Source of the DNA: Azospirillum isscasi
Lineage (GTDB): Bacteria > Pseudomonadota > Alphaproteobacteria > Azospirillales > Azospirillaceae
DNA length: 61,592 bases
Assembly: GCF_030849505.1 (NCBI RefSeq)
Contig: NZ_JAUJFI010000011.1
Location: 1 to 61,592, forward strand
Reading direction: 5' to 3'
Part shown: positions 11,401 to 17,517 of the stretch, piece by piece
How the letters are laid out: each line of letters starts with the position of its first letter
Numbering within the stretch: position 1 is the stretch's first letter
Notes under the pieces: generated by a model
Seen by the model: the letters and a program-made list of their open reading frames with translations, nothing else
Told to the model about the DNA's origin: nothing
Databases searched by the model: none
Made by a program: the position numbers and the translations under genes

Positions 11401-11530
11401 GCACGTCGGCGTCGTGCGGCGACCGCTCGAGGATGCTTCGGTAAACTTCCTCGGCTTCCGGCAGCGCGCCGGACTGATGATGGCGCATCGCCAGGGCCAA
11501 GCGGGATTTGGTGCTGTCGGCGGTCGGCAT
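8438..11530 (-). CDS. TPR protein fused to GT9-like and GT25-like glycosyltransferase domains
   Basis: This 1,030-residue protein starts with roughly eleven TPR units (~10-440; repeated 'AEAYNNLG.....' pattern). A GT9/heptosyltransferase-like domain follows (~475-755; HAEQGLGDSIQFVRYVP and, later, the TSDTSVAHLAGALG nucleotide-sugar-binding motif). The C-terminal GT25-like domain (~780-1030) opens with CVINLARRRDRR and carries LVFEDDAFLHPD, whose acidic cluster is typical of LPS beta-galactosyltransferases. I chose ATG 11530 (MPTADSTKS). The longer frame to 11602 only adds codons from the repeat element at 11571-11745. The gene converges on the giant adhesin and lies downstream of the DUF6165 gene on the same strand. 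Likely role is cytoplasmic sugar transfer to protein or surface glycan; the substrate is unknown. Having two different transferase folds in one chain is unusual. Confidence 0.85.
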   Translation of the reverse strand: MPTADSTKSRLALAMRHHQSGALPEAEEVYRSILERSPHDADVLHLLGLVRFQRCDYREADRLMVDAVRIVPHPTIYTNLGASRQQQGKLSGAVEAYRNALALSPTHAEAHHNLGTVFQEQNRTEDAIAAFRRALALRPGYAEAWNNLGTALREHQQLADAAAAFRQALVLKSDYAEASNNLGTVRYEQGDPEGAVLAHRRALVLRPDHAEAYNNLAATFRSQKAPDAALATVRRALMLRPVYAEAYGTLGNALQAAGRTEQAVLAWRAYLALAPDRVEPCAGLAPILESLKRTDEAIRVHRVAAKLRPDDAGRLTTLGNVLRSGSRLDEAIGQYRKALALEPDRAETFFNLGSALREGNRLPEAGAAFRIAVRVAPDRQEIHNSLGLTFQDLGRLPEAAEAYRRAVALSPAVSGPHSNLGVVLNDLGVLDDAERTYRRAIALRPDFADARCNLSLLLLIRGRFREGWDEYEWRWGLAEMAKAKPALTEPLWTGEIGAGRTILLHAEQGLGDSIQFVRYVPMVIERGWRVVLLVQKPLMRLFRTLVGGGPDVTIIGSGEPPPPFQAQCPLLSLPRAFSTTLPTIPAQVPYLQAEPELVAAWRDRLPRDGIRIGVVWQGNPAGKVDRGRSYPLACLEPVARMPGVRLISLQKNFGLEQLKALPAGMEVETLGDAFDSGPDAFLDTAAVMMNLDLVITSDTSVAHLAGALGRPVWVPLKTAADWRWLRDREDSPWYPTLRLFRQTTAGEWGSVFARMARALTNLTADGAVGPEPSQRTVAEAACVINLARRRDRRDTFLRNNAGKGFHFVVREAVDGQSLSRQELAARGLIAEPALTFSDGAIGNALSHRQMWEDCARTGRNRLVFEDDAFLHPDLSTWLPRLHSALEGGCDILYLGYNWDAWVSVEHSPGLWSQVDFSEPSAPFDTLCRSYEGGGVQSLLLPARQVWGTLAYLVSPGGAAKLLATSFPLSAQGEIRMFGQGRRIRPSTLDGIINRSIQSGLITAQCLVPPLVIGPNNHEDSDVVPGGHDVI

Positions 11531-11570
11531 GGCGCGGCTTATAGCAAGGGCTGGGGATCGGGCGGAGGCG

Positions 11571-11745
11571 TTAAAGCGAACTTCCGTTCGCTTTAGATTC
11601 ATATCGCCTCATTCGCCGGCTCTCAGCGGATGCCAATGGCATCCGCCTGCCGCCAGCGGGAACTGTGTTCCCGCGAAAGGCGGGCTTCGGCCGCATGGGC
11701 GGTCGGGACCGCCGTCGCGGTCCAAAGCGGATCGCAATCCGCATT
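11571..11745 (+). repeat. Multi-hairpin dispersed element, copy 1
   Basis: About 175 bp made almost entirely of consecutive hairpins: 11573-11581/11586-11594 (9 bp), 11626-11634/11638-11646 (9 bp), 11656-11663/11667-11674 (8 bp), 11689-11694/11699-11704 (6 bp, one G-T), 11706-11712/11717-11723 (7 bp) and 11727-11732/11737-11742 (6 bp). A nearly identical copy lies inverted at 15711-15886. Both ends begin with a TAAAGCG-type sequence. It behaves like a REP/MITE-type mobile palindromic element. The stop codon of the DUF6165 gene is inside its end. Confidence 0.9.
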
Positions 11746-12124
11746 AAGCGTAGGATTTTTCTTCCACCAGCTCGGACCCCAGCGTGTCGTTGAGGACACG
11801 TTTCAGGCGGGCGCGTTCGTCGTTGGTGAAATAGACGTCGCGTGCCAGCGCGATGAAGGACGGGCCGAAGTCCTGGCATCGCTCGCACAACCGGATTGCG
11901 TCCTCGACGTCCCATAGGGTCTGGTTGACCGTCCTGAGCGCGTTCACCGTATCGGCCACGGCGCCGAGGTCGACACCCGACACGTCCCGGACCGCACACA
12001 GCTCATCCAGTTCGCGCCGGATGTTGGCGAGTTTCGCAGGGTCTCGGATGCGCTCGGCCTTGATCTCCAGAATGGTGATCTTGTCGATCAGCTCTCCCCA
12101 GGAGACAGGAACGCGCAGCGTCAT
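11744..12124 (-). CDS. DUF6165 family protein
   Basis: A 126-residue soluble protein beginning MTLRVPVSWGELIDKITILE. This N-terminus and the following alpha-helical pattern (KAERI, LANIRRELDEL, LWDVEDAIRLCE) match the DUF6165 family, whose usual length is about 125 residues; the biochemical role is unknown. ATG 12124 is preferred over the longer 203-residue frame because AAGGAT lies 8-9 bases upstream and the extra N-terminus looks non-coding. The family is often met near TPR-glycosyltransferase genes, and such a gene follows here on the same strand, separated by the hairpin element. The last codons and the TAA stop sit in the end of that element, so the C-terminal residues may have been changed by its insertion. 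Confidence 0.75.
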   Translation of the reverse strand: MTLRVPVSWGELIDKITILEIKAERIRDPAKLANIRRELDELCAVRDVSGVDLGAVADTVNALRTVNQTLWDVEDAIRLCERCQDFGPSFIALARDVYFTNDERARLKRVLNDTLGSELVEEKSYA

Positions 12125-12290
12125 ACAAGTTATCCTTGCAAAGATGGGATGTTGACCCACATCTGATACGGCAATCCGCATGTCCGGGCAAGCGCCACTG
12201 GCTTCCATTGATTTCACGCCGTCCCGGTCGGCTCCTCCCCGATTCGGTGGACATCTTCGCCGGGTTCCGGTTGGGCGCGGAAGGTGAACG

Positions 12291-12380
12291 ATGACAAGGG
12301 GGCGACGCTTCTTCACGGGTGCGTTCAAACCGGAAGCGGTCGCCCTCCTGGCCATCGGCGTTCCGACCGCTCACGCCGCC
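12291..12380 (+). pseudogene. Possible IS3-family OrfA transposase scrap
   Basis: The frame starting at 12291 reads RRFFTGAFKPEAVALL, which resembles the N-terminal helix-turn-helix start of IS3/IS911 OrfA proteins (R-R-F-T-x-E-F-K-x-E-A-V-x-L). Similarity fades after about 30 codons and no other transposase part or terminal repeat is visible. I read it as a decayed insertion-sequence remnant upstream of the methyltransferase gene. It could be chance. Confidence 0.4.
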
Positions 12381-12443
12381 ATCGGCAAATCCGGCTGTCA
12401 GAAAGATGTCGAAGGCGGCGGGGCTTCGCGATATCTAGGGGCC

Positions 12444-13583
12444 ATGACCAGCGACACCGCCGCCGACCGTACCGGCACCGATTTCGAGATCTTCATCGTC
12501 ACCGCGCCGGGCCTGGAATCCGTGCTCTGCGAGGAGGTGAAGGCCAGAGGCTTCCGCGACGCCACCGCCATCAAGGGCGGCGTCACCGTCCGCGGCGGCT
12601 GGCCGGAGGTCTGGCGGGCGAACCTGGAACTGCGCGGGGCGACCCGCGTGCTGGCGCGCGTCGCCTCCTTCCGGGCCCTCCACCTCGCCCAGCTCGACAA
12701 GCGGGCGCGCCGGGTGCCCTGGGCCGAGTTCCTGCGTCCGGACGTGCCGGTCCGTGTCGAAGCGTCCTGCAAGGGCTCGCGCATCTACCACGCCGGAGCC
12801 ACCGCCCAGCGCATCGAGCGCGCCATCACGGAAGAACTGGGCGCCCCCATCTCCGCCGAGGCCGGGGTCTCGATCAAGGCGCGCATCGACGACGACCTGT
12901 GCACCATCAGCGTCGATGCGTCGGGCGAGTCCCTGCACAAGCGCGGCCACAAGGAGGAGATCCACAAGGCCCCGCTGCGCGAGACGCTGGCCGCCCTGTT
13001 CCTGCGGCACTGCGGCTTCGACGGCACGGAACCGGTGGTCGATCCGATGTGCGGGTCCGGCACCTTCGTGATCGAGGCGGCGGAGATCGCTGCCGGCCTG
13101 TACCCCGGACGCACCCGCCACTTCGCCTTCGAGCAACTCGCCTCCTTCAACGAGGCGGCGTGGCAGGCGATGCGCGCAAGCGGCGGCAACGGCGCCAAGC
13201 CGGCGTTCCGCTTTTACGGCAGCGACCGCGACGGCGGCGCCATCGCCATGAGCCGGAACAACGCGGAGCGCGCGGGCGTCGCCGGCCTGACGGACTTCCA
13301 GAAGCACGCGGTCAGCGATCTGATGCCGCCGGAAGGGCCGCCGGGCCTCGTCATCGTCAACCCGCCCTACGGCGCGCGGATCGGCGAGAAGAAGCCGCTG
13401 TTCGCCCTCTATGGCGCGCTGGGCCAGACGCTGCTGACGCGCTTTTCCGGCTGGCGGGTCGGGCTGCTCACCAACGAGGCGTCGCTCGCCCAGGCGACCG
13501 GCCTGCCCTTCCAGCCGTCCGGCCCGTCGGTGTCGCACGGCGGCCTGCGCGTGACCCTGCACAGCACCGCGGCGCTTCCCTGA
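12444..13583 (+). CDS. THUMP-domain class I RNA methyltransferase (RlmL N-terminal/YcbY-like)
   Basis: A 379-residue protein with an N-terminal ferredoxin-like/THUMP region (~10-165; APGLESVLCEEVKARGF) and a Rossmann methyltransferase domain (~170-375). The SAM loop is VVDPMCGSGTFVIEAA and the catalytic motif is NPPYG, both diagnostic of the RlmL/Trm11-type enzymes that make N2-methylguanine in 23S rRNA (G2445 in E. coli). It lacks the second RlmK-type methyltransferase domain of the E. coli fusion. I chose ATG 12444 because the conserved domain begins a dozen residues later. The longer frame from 12291 is an unrelated upstream sequence. The molybdopterin oxidoreductase gene follows 27 bases later and may be co-transcribed, though no functional link is obvious. 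Confidence 0.85.
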   Translation: MTSDTAADRTGTDFEIFIVTAPGLESVLCEEVKARGFRDATAIKGGVTVRGGWPEVWRANLELRGATRVLARVASFRALHLAQLDKRARRVPWAEFLRPDVPVRVEASCKGSRIYHAGATAQRIERAITEELGAPISAEAGVSIKARIDDDLCTISVDASGESLHKRGHKEEIHKAPLRETLAALFLRHCGFDGTEPVVDPMCGSGTFVIEAAEIAAGLYPGRTRHFAFEQLASFNEAAWQAMRASGGNGAKPAFRFYGSDRDGGAIAMSRNNAERAGVAGLTDFQKHAVSDLMPPEGPPGLVIVNPPYGARIGEKKPLFALYGALGQTLLTRFSGWRVGLLTNEASLAQATGLPFQPSGPSVSHGGLRVTLHSTAALP

Positions 13584-13610
13584 ACCTGTCCCGCACCCAT
13601 TTGTAAAGCC

Positions 13611-15713
13611 ATGCCCGACCGCACCGCCACCCGACTGCACGCCTCCGCCTGTCCCCACGACTGCCCGTCCACCTGCGCGCTGGAGGTGGAGGTGGTTGAC
13701 GGGCGCCGCATCGGGCGCATCCGCGGGGCCGCCGACAACAGCTACACCGCCGGGGTGATCTGCGCGAAGGTCGCCCGCTACGCGGAGCGGGTGCACCATC
13801 CCGACCGGCTGACCCAGCCGCTGCGCCGCACCGGCCCCAAGGGCTCCGGCCAGTTCGCGCCGATCTCCTGGGACGAGGCGCTGGACATCGTGGCCGACCG
13901 CTTCCTGGAGGCGGAGCGGCGGCACGGGCCGGAGACGGTGTGGCCCTACTACTACGCGGGCACCATGGGTCTGGTGCAGCGCGACGGCATCAACCGCCTG
14001 CGCCACGCCCGGCGCTGGTCGGGCTTCTTCGCCACCATCTGCACCAACCCGGCCTGGGCCGGCTGGCTGGCCGGCGCCGGTAAGCTGGCCGGGGCCGACC
14101 CGCGGGAGATGGCGCGGTCCGACCTCGTGGTGATCTGGGGCACCAACGCCGTCTCCACCCAGGTCAACGTGATGACCCACGCCGTCCGCGCCCGCAAGGA
14201 GCGCGGGGCGAAGATCGCCGTGGTCGACGTCTACCGCACCCCGACCATGGAGCAGGCCGACATCCCCCTGCTGATCCGTCCGGGCAGCGACGGGGCGCTG
14301 GCCTGCGCGGTGATGCATGTGCTGTTCCGCGACGGGCTGGCCGACCGCGCCTATCTCGCCAGCCACGCCGACGACCCCGCCGGGCTGGAGGCGCATCTCG
14401 CCACCCGGACGCCGGCGTGGGCCGAGGCCATCACCGGCCTGCCGGCGGCGGAGATCGAAGCCTTCGCCCGGTTGGTCGGGCACACGCCGCGCAGCTATTT
14501 CCGGCTGGGCTACGGCTTCACCCGCTCGCGCAACGGGGCGGTGAACATGCACGCCGCCTCCTGCATCCCGGTGGTCAGCGGCGCCTGGAAGGTCGAGGGC
14601 GGCGGGGCCTTCCACTCCAACAGCGGCATCTACGGCTGGAACAAGACGCTGATCGAGGGGCTGGACCTGCGCGACCCGACCGTGCGCATGCTCGACCAGT
14701 CACGCATCGGCCCGATCCTGGAGGGCGACCCGGACGCGCTGGCCGGCGGGCCGCCGGTGACGGCGCTGCTGATCCAGAACACCAACCCGGTGACCATCGC
14801 CCCCGATCAGGCGCGCGTGCACCGTGGCTTCGCCCGCGACGACCTGTTCGTCTGCGTGCACGAGCAGTTCATGACCGAGACGGCCCGGATGGCCGACATC
14901 GTGCTGCCCGCCACCATGTTCCTGGAACACGACGACCTCTATCAGGCGGGCGGCAACCAGCACATCCTGCTCGGCCCGAAGCTGGTCGAGCCACCCGGCG
15001 ACTGCCGGCCCAACCACGCCGTCATCGGCGAACTGGCCCGGCGGCTGGGCAGCGACTCCCACCCCGGCTTCCGAATGACCGAGCGGGAGCTGATCGACGC
15101 CACGCTGCGCGCGTCCGGCCACGGCACGCTGGAGGCGCTGGAGGCGGCGCGCTTCCTCGACGTGCAACCGGATTTCGCGGCGGCGCATTTCGTGAAGGGC
15201 TTCCACTGGCCGGACGGCAGGTTCCGTCTGAAGCCGGATTGGCCGAAGGTCCCCTACGCCGCCCCGTCCACCTTCGGTCCGGTCGAAACCATGCCGACCT
15301 TCCCCGACCATTGGGCGGTGACGGAAGAGGCGGACGCCGAGCATCCCTTCCGGCTGGTCACGGCACCCGCCCGCAATTTCCTGAACAGCAGCTTCACGGA
15401 GACCCCGACTTCCGCGGGACGGGAACGCCGCCCGTCGCTGATGCTGCATCCCGACGACGCGGCGGCGCTGGGGATCGCGGAGGGCGACCGGGTGGAGGCC
15501 GCCAACGGGCGCGGGTCGGTCCTGCTGCACGCCCGGCTGTTCGACGGGGTGCGGCGGGGCGTGGTGATCGCCGAATCCATCTGGCCCAACGCCGCGCACG
15601 AGGGCGGGCGCGGCATCAACAGCCTGACCGGCGCCGATCCGGTGGCGCCCTTCGGCGGGGCCGCCTTCCACGACAGCCATGTGCGGGTGCGGAAGGCGGA
15701 CGCCGGGGTTTAA
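13611..15713 (+). CDS. Molybdopterin (bis-MGD) oxidoreductase, DMSO reductase superfamily
   Basis: 700 residues. The N-terminal cysteine set CPHDCPSTC plus a further Cys in GVICAKV (~50) is the usual [4Fe-4S] ligand arrangement. Molybdopterin-binding motifs follow (ISWDEALDIV, VVIWGTNAVSTQVN, LLIQNTNPVTIAPDQ), with a C-terminal 'molydopterin dinucleotide-binding' domain (~590-690; LMLHPDDAAALGIAEGDRV). No signal peptide or Tat motif is visible, so a cytoplasmic single-subunit enzyme is likely. The substrate cannot be deduced. Related orphan oxidoreductases are annotated as formate-dehydrogenase-like or generic. The TAA stop (15711-15713) is the first trinucleotide of the inverted hairpin element. 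The start at 13611 fits the position of the Cys motif. Confidence 0.88.
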   Translation: MPDRTATRLHASACPHDCPSTCALEVEVVDGRRIGRIRGAADNSYTAGVICAKVARYAERVHHPDRLTQPLRRTGPKGSGQFAPISWDEALDIVADRFLEAERRHGPETVWPYYYAGTMGLVQRDGINRLRHARRWSGFFATICTNPAWAGWLAGAGKLAGADPREMARSDLVVIWGTNAVSTQVNVMTHAVRARKERGAKIAVVDVYRTPTMEQADIPLLIRPGSDGALACAVMHVLFRDGLADRAYLASHADDPAGLEAHLATRTPAWAEAITGLPAAEIEAFARLVGHTPRSYFRLGYGFTRSRNGAVNMHAASCIPVVSGAWKVEGGGAFHSNSGIYGWNKTLIEGLDLRDPTVRMLDQSRIGPILEGDPDALAGGPPVTALLIQNTNPVTIAPDQARVHRGFARDDLFVCVHEQFMTETARMADIVLPATMFLEHDDLYQAGGNQHILLGPKLVEPPGDCRPNHAVIGELARRLGSDSHPGFRMTERELIDATLRASGHGTLEALEAARFLDVQPDFAAAHFVKGFHWPDGRFRLKPDWPKVPYAAPSTFGPVETMPTFPDHWAVTEEADAEHPFRLVTAPARNFLNSSFTETPTSAGRERRPSLMLHPDDAAALGIAEGDRVEAANGRGSVLLHARLFDGVRRGVVIAESIWPNAAHEGGRGINSLTGADPVAPFGGAAFHDSHVRVRKADAGV

Positions 15714-15886
15714 AGCGGATTGCGATCCGCTTTGGACCGCGACGGCGGTCCCGGTCGCCCAAGCGACCGAAGCCCGCCTTTCGCGGGAACACAGTTCCCG
15801 CTGGCGGCAGGCGGATGCCATTGGCATCCGCTGAGAGCCGGCGAATGAGGCGATATGAGTCTAAAGCGAACGGAAGTTCGCTTTAG
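15711..15886 (-). repeat. Multi-hairpin dispersed element, copy 2 (inverted)
   Basis: Reverse complement of the element at 11571-11745 with only a few base differences. The fourth hairpin reads GGTCGC-TTGG-GCGACC here against GGCCGC-ATGG-GCGGTC in copy 1. Both arms changed, so pairing is kept (perfect here, one G-T there). Terminal hairpins pair 15863-15871 with 15876-15884, and 15712-15721 with 15724-15733. The element lies between two convergent genes and supplies both their stop codons (15711-15713 and 15883-15885). Confidence 0.9.
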
Positions 15887-16614
15887 CCCCAGCGCGGCGG
15901 CGGCAGGGAGCGGAAGGCTTCGCGCAGCGCCTGGGACCAGCCGTCGCTGATCTCCTTGAAGCAGGGATCGTCCTCGCCGATGCGCCGCCGCGTCTCCAGC
16001 GTCAGCGAATCGCGGCGGTAGGCCAGCAGGTCGAGCGGCAGGCCGACGCTGAGGTTGGAACGCAGCGTGCTGTCCATGGAAATCAGCACCAGCTTCATCC
16101 CGTCCTCGATGGGCGTGTCGTAGGTCAGCGCCCGATCGAGGATCGGCTTGCCGTATTTGTGCTCCCCGATCTGGAAGAAGGCGGTGTCGGCGGTCGCCTC
16201 GATGAAGTTGCCGGCGGCGTAGACGTGGAACAGCCGCACCCGGTCGCCATGGATCTGGCCGCCCAGGATGATGGACAGGTCGAAATCGACCCGCTGCTCC
16301 TTCAGCGCGTGGCCGTCCCGCTTCCACACCTGACGGACGGCGGCGCCGACGAGCTGGGCCGCCTGGAACATGCCGGTCACGCTGGTGATGGTCCGGACCT
16401 CGCCGTCCAGTTCCACCCCTTCCTGGACCAGCGCGATCACCGACTGGGTCAGCGACAGATTGCCGGCGGACATCAGGGCGATCATGCGGTCGCCCGGCTT
16501 CTCGAAGACATGCATCTTGCTGAAGATGGAGATGTGGTCCACGCCCGCGTTGGTGCGCGTGTCCGACAGCATCACCAGACCGTCCTTCAAATACAGGGCG
16601 ACGCAATAGGTCAT
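15883..16614 (-). CDS. Anbu (proteasome-like) peptidase, COG3484 type
   Basis: 243 residues starting MTYCVALYLKDGLVMLSDTR, the hallmark of Anbu, the bacterial relative of HslV and proteasome beta subunits. Thr2 becomes the N-terminal nucleophile after Met removal, and the TRTNAGVDHIS segment follows as in the family. The remaining Ntn-hydrolase strands (LMSAGNLSLTQSVI, DLSIILGGQI, GKPILDRAL) are intact and length is normal. ATG 16614 is required to place the Thr; the longer frame to 16752 is rejected. Family members usually sit with genes for an alpha-E protein, a transglutaminase-like protease and a circularly permuted ATP-grasp protein. None of these is adjacent here. The stop codon is inside the end of the hairpin element. 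Confidence 0.88.
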   Translation of the reverse strand: MTYCVALYLKDGLVMLSDTRTNAGVDHISIFSKMHVFEKPGDRMIALMSAGNLSLTQSVIALVQEGVELDGEVRTITSVTGMFQAAQLVGAAVRQVWKRDGHALKEQRVDFDLSIILGGQIHGDRVRLFHVYAAGNFIEATADTAFFQIGEHKYGKPILDRALTYDTPIEDGMKLVLISMDSTLRSNLSVGLPLDLLAYRRDSLTLETRRRIGEDDPCFKEISDGWSQALREAFRSLPPPRWG

Positions 16615-16763
16615 GGCCCGTCCTCTCCCCTCCCAGCGGAAGCCGGCCCACCCACACGAAAAGGGCGGCCAACCGGCCGCCCCAGTGTATGCCGAAGAAT
16701 CCGGCACTCCGCAAACCCGCCGCACGGAGCGGGACAACATGTCCCGCCCCATGCGCCATGCGG

Positions 16764-16931
16764 TCAGCGCTGCTGCCCGCCCTTCTCTTCCCGGTCGCGG
16801 TTCATGTCCTGCTGCTGCCGGTTCGCCTGGTCCTGCCCCTGCTGCCGGTTCTTCGGATTGTCCTGGGTCTGCTGCCCCGGCTTCCGCTCATCCTGGCTGC
16901 CCGTCTGATTCGGGTTCCGTTCGTCGGCCAT
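16764..16931 (-). CDS. 55-aa Gln/Asn/Arg/Asp-rich disordered small protein
   Basis: The frame from ATG 16931 to TGA 16764 encodes 55 residues with no hydrophobic stretch: MADERNPNQTGSQDERK at the start, then repeated Q-Q-x-Q-D and N-R-Q-Q groups, ending EEKGGQQR. A GGAGGA-like ribosome site lies about 6-8 bases upstream of the ATG (AGCGGAGGAATGCAGC). The composition predicts a fully disordered, heat-soluble protein; hydrophilin or stress-protein roles are possible but not shown. It is transcribed toward the Anbu gene, 149 bases ahead of it, and could share its transcript. Confidence 0.6.
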   Translation of the reverse strand: MADERNPNQTGSQDERKPGQQTQDNPKNRQQGQDQANRQQQDMNRDREEKGGQQR

Positions 16932-17120
16932 GCTGCATTCCTCCGCTTTGTCGGTTCCGATGCCCGGCGGGCATGACGTGAACCAAGGGGGGCGATGGTA
17001 CGTGGTGCAGGCGGCCCGCTCCTACGATGGCAGGCGGTCATGTCCCGATTCGCTTGGGATTTGAAGGAGCCTGCGCAAGGTCATAGGACAAAAAATATAC
17101 CCCCCAGGCCGCCGCGCCCA

Positions 17121-17150
17121 TTGACATCGTGCGGATACGTATGGTCTATC
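17121..17150 (+). promoter_or_regulatory. Candidate sigma-70-type promoter
   Basis: TTGACA (17121-17126), an 18-base spacer, then TCTATC (17145-17150) preceded by TG. No plus-strand protein gene starts within 1.3 kb downstream, so it would drive a non-coding transcript through the structured block at 17157-17211. Sequence only; no transcript evidence. Confidence 0.35.
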
Positions 17151-17156
17151 TTTCGT

Positions 17157-17211
17157 AGCGCTGCGAACAGCGTCAGGCCGGAGTCTAGGGAGGACTCGGT
17201 AGTCCGTGAAA
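17157..17211 (-). ncRNA. Second copy of the sRNA-like motif (possibly decayed)
   Basis: Read on the minus strand it has the same order of parts as the candidate at 17396-17470: TTTCAC, a short hairpin (GGACT-ACCG-AGTCC), the single-stranded core CCTCCCTAGACTC, then a hairpin (17158-17163 with 17168-17173). It lacks a T tract and a convincing promoter, so it may be a degenerate duplicate or an element read from the plus strand, where a promoter-like sequence lies just upstream. Confidence 0.4.
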
Positions 17212-17395
17212 GCAGGAGCGCGCCGCACAAAAAACAATGGCGCGCACACAATGCAACACGCTGCATGCCTCAAGCCCTCGCTTCCTCGCGGGGCTTTGAC
17301 GGCGGCAGCGTGTTTCACTTTCCGGGCTTCGCTACGTCATAGACCCGCATGATTTTTTGCTGCAGCGCACAAAGACATATGGGGGCGCGGCGCGC

Positions 17396-17470
17396 AAAGA
17401 AAAAGGCCGCCAGGATTGCTCCGGCGGCCTTGAGTCTAGGGAGGAAACGCCCAAAAAGGCGTCAGTGAAA
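17396..17470 (-). ncRNA. Small RNA candidate with anti-Shine-Dalgarno core and intrinsic terminator
   Basis: On the minus strand, a promoter (-35 TTGAAG, 17 bases, -10 TATATT) is followed about 7 bases later by ~70 nt: TTTCAC, a hairpin ACGCC-loop-GGCGT, an unpaired TTTCCTCCCTAGACTC, and a 9-bp GC-rich hairpin (17423-17431 with 17403-17411) followed by TTTTTCTTT. A CCUCCC loop between two stems plus a terminator is the usual architecture of alphaproteobacterial trans-acting sRNAs that block ribosome-binding sites. It lies just past the stop of the GntR gene. No Rfam family could be assigned without a search. Confidence 0.6.
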
Positions 17471-17472
17471 CT

Positions 17473-17501
17473 AATATATTCCGCACCGCAGCATACTTCA
17501 A
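17473..17501 (-). promoter_or_regulatory. Promoter of the small RNA candidate
   Basis: Minus strand: -35 TTGAAG (17501-17496), exact 17-base spacer, -10 TATATT (17478-17473). Predicted start is near 17466-17470, which coincides with the conserved TTTCAC that begins both copies of the RNA motif. Confidence 0.55.
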
Positions 17502-17517
17502 GCCTGAATCGAACAAT

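Noticed and set aside
12435..14615. 726-codon minus-strand ORF over the methyltransferase and oxidoreductase genes
   Set aside because: Antisense shadow; no conserved motif.
17272..17301. AAGCCC...GGGCTTTG stem resembling a terminator
   Set aside because: Stem is short with mismatches and there is no gene or transcript end to assign it to.
16995..17342. 115-codon plus-strand ORF in the gap before the GntR gene
   Set aside because: No family, poor ribosome site, and it crosses the structured RNA block; treated as non-coding.
17206..17350. Possible GTG-started peptide after AGGGAGGA at 17186-17193
   Set aside because: Spacing acceptable but the product has no recognisable features, and the same AGGGAGGA is explained as complement of the sRNA core.
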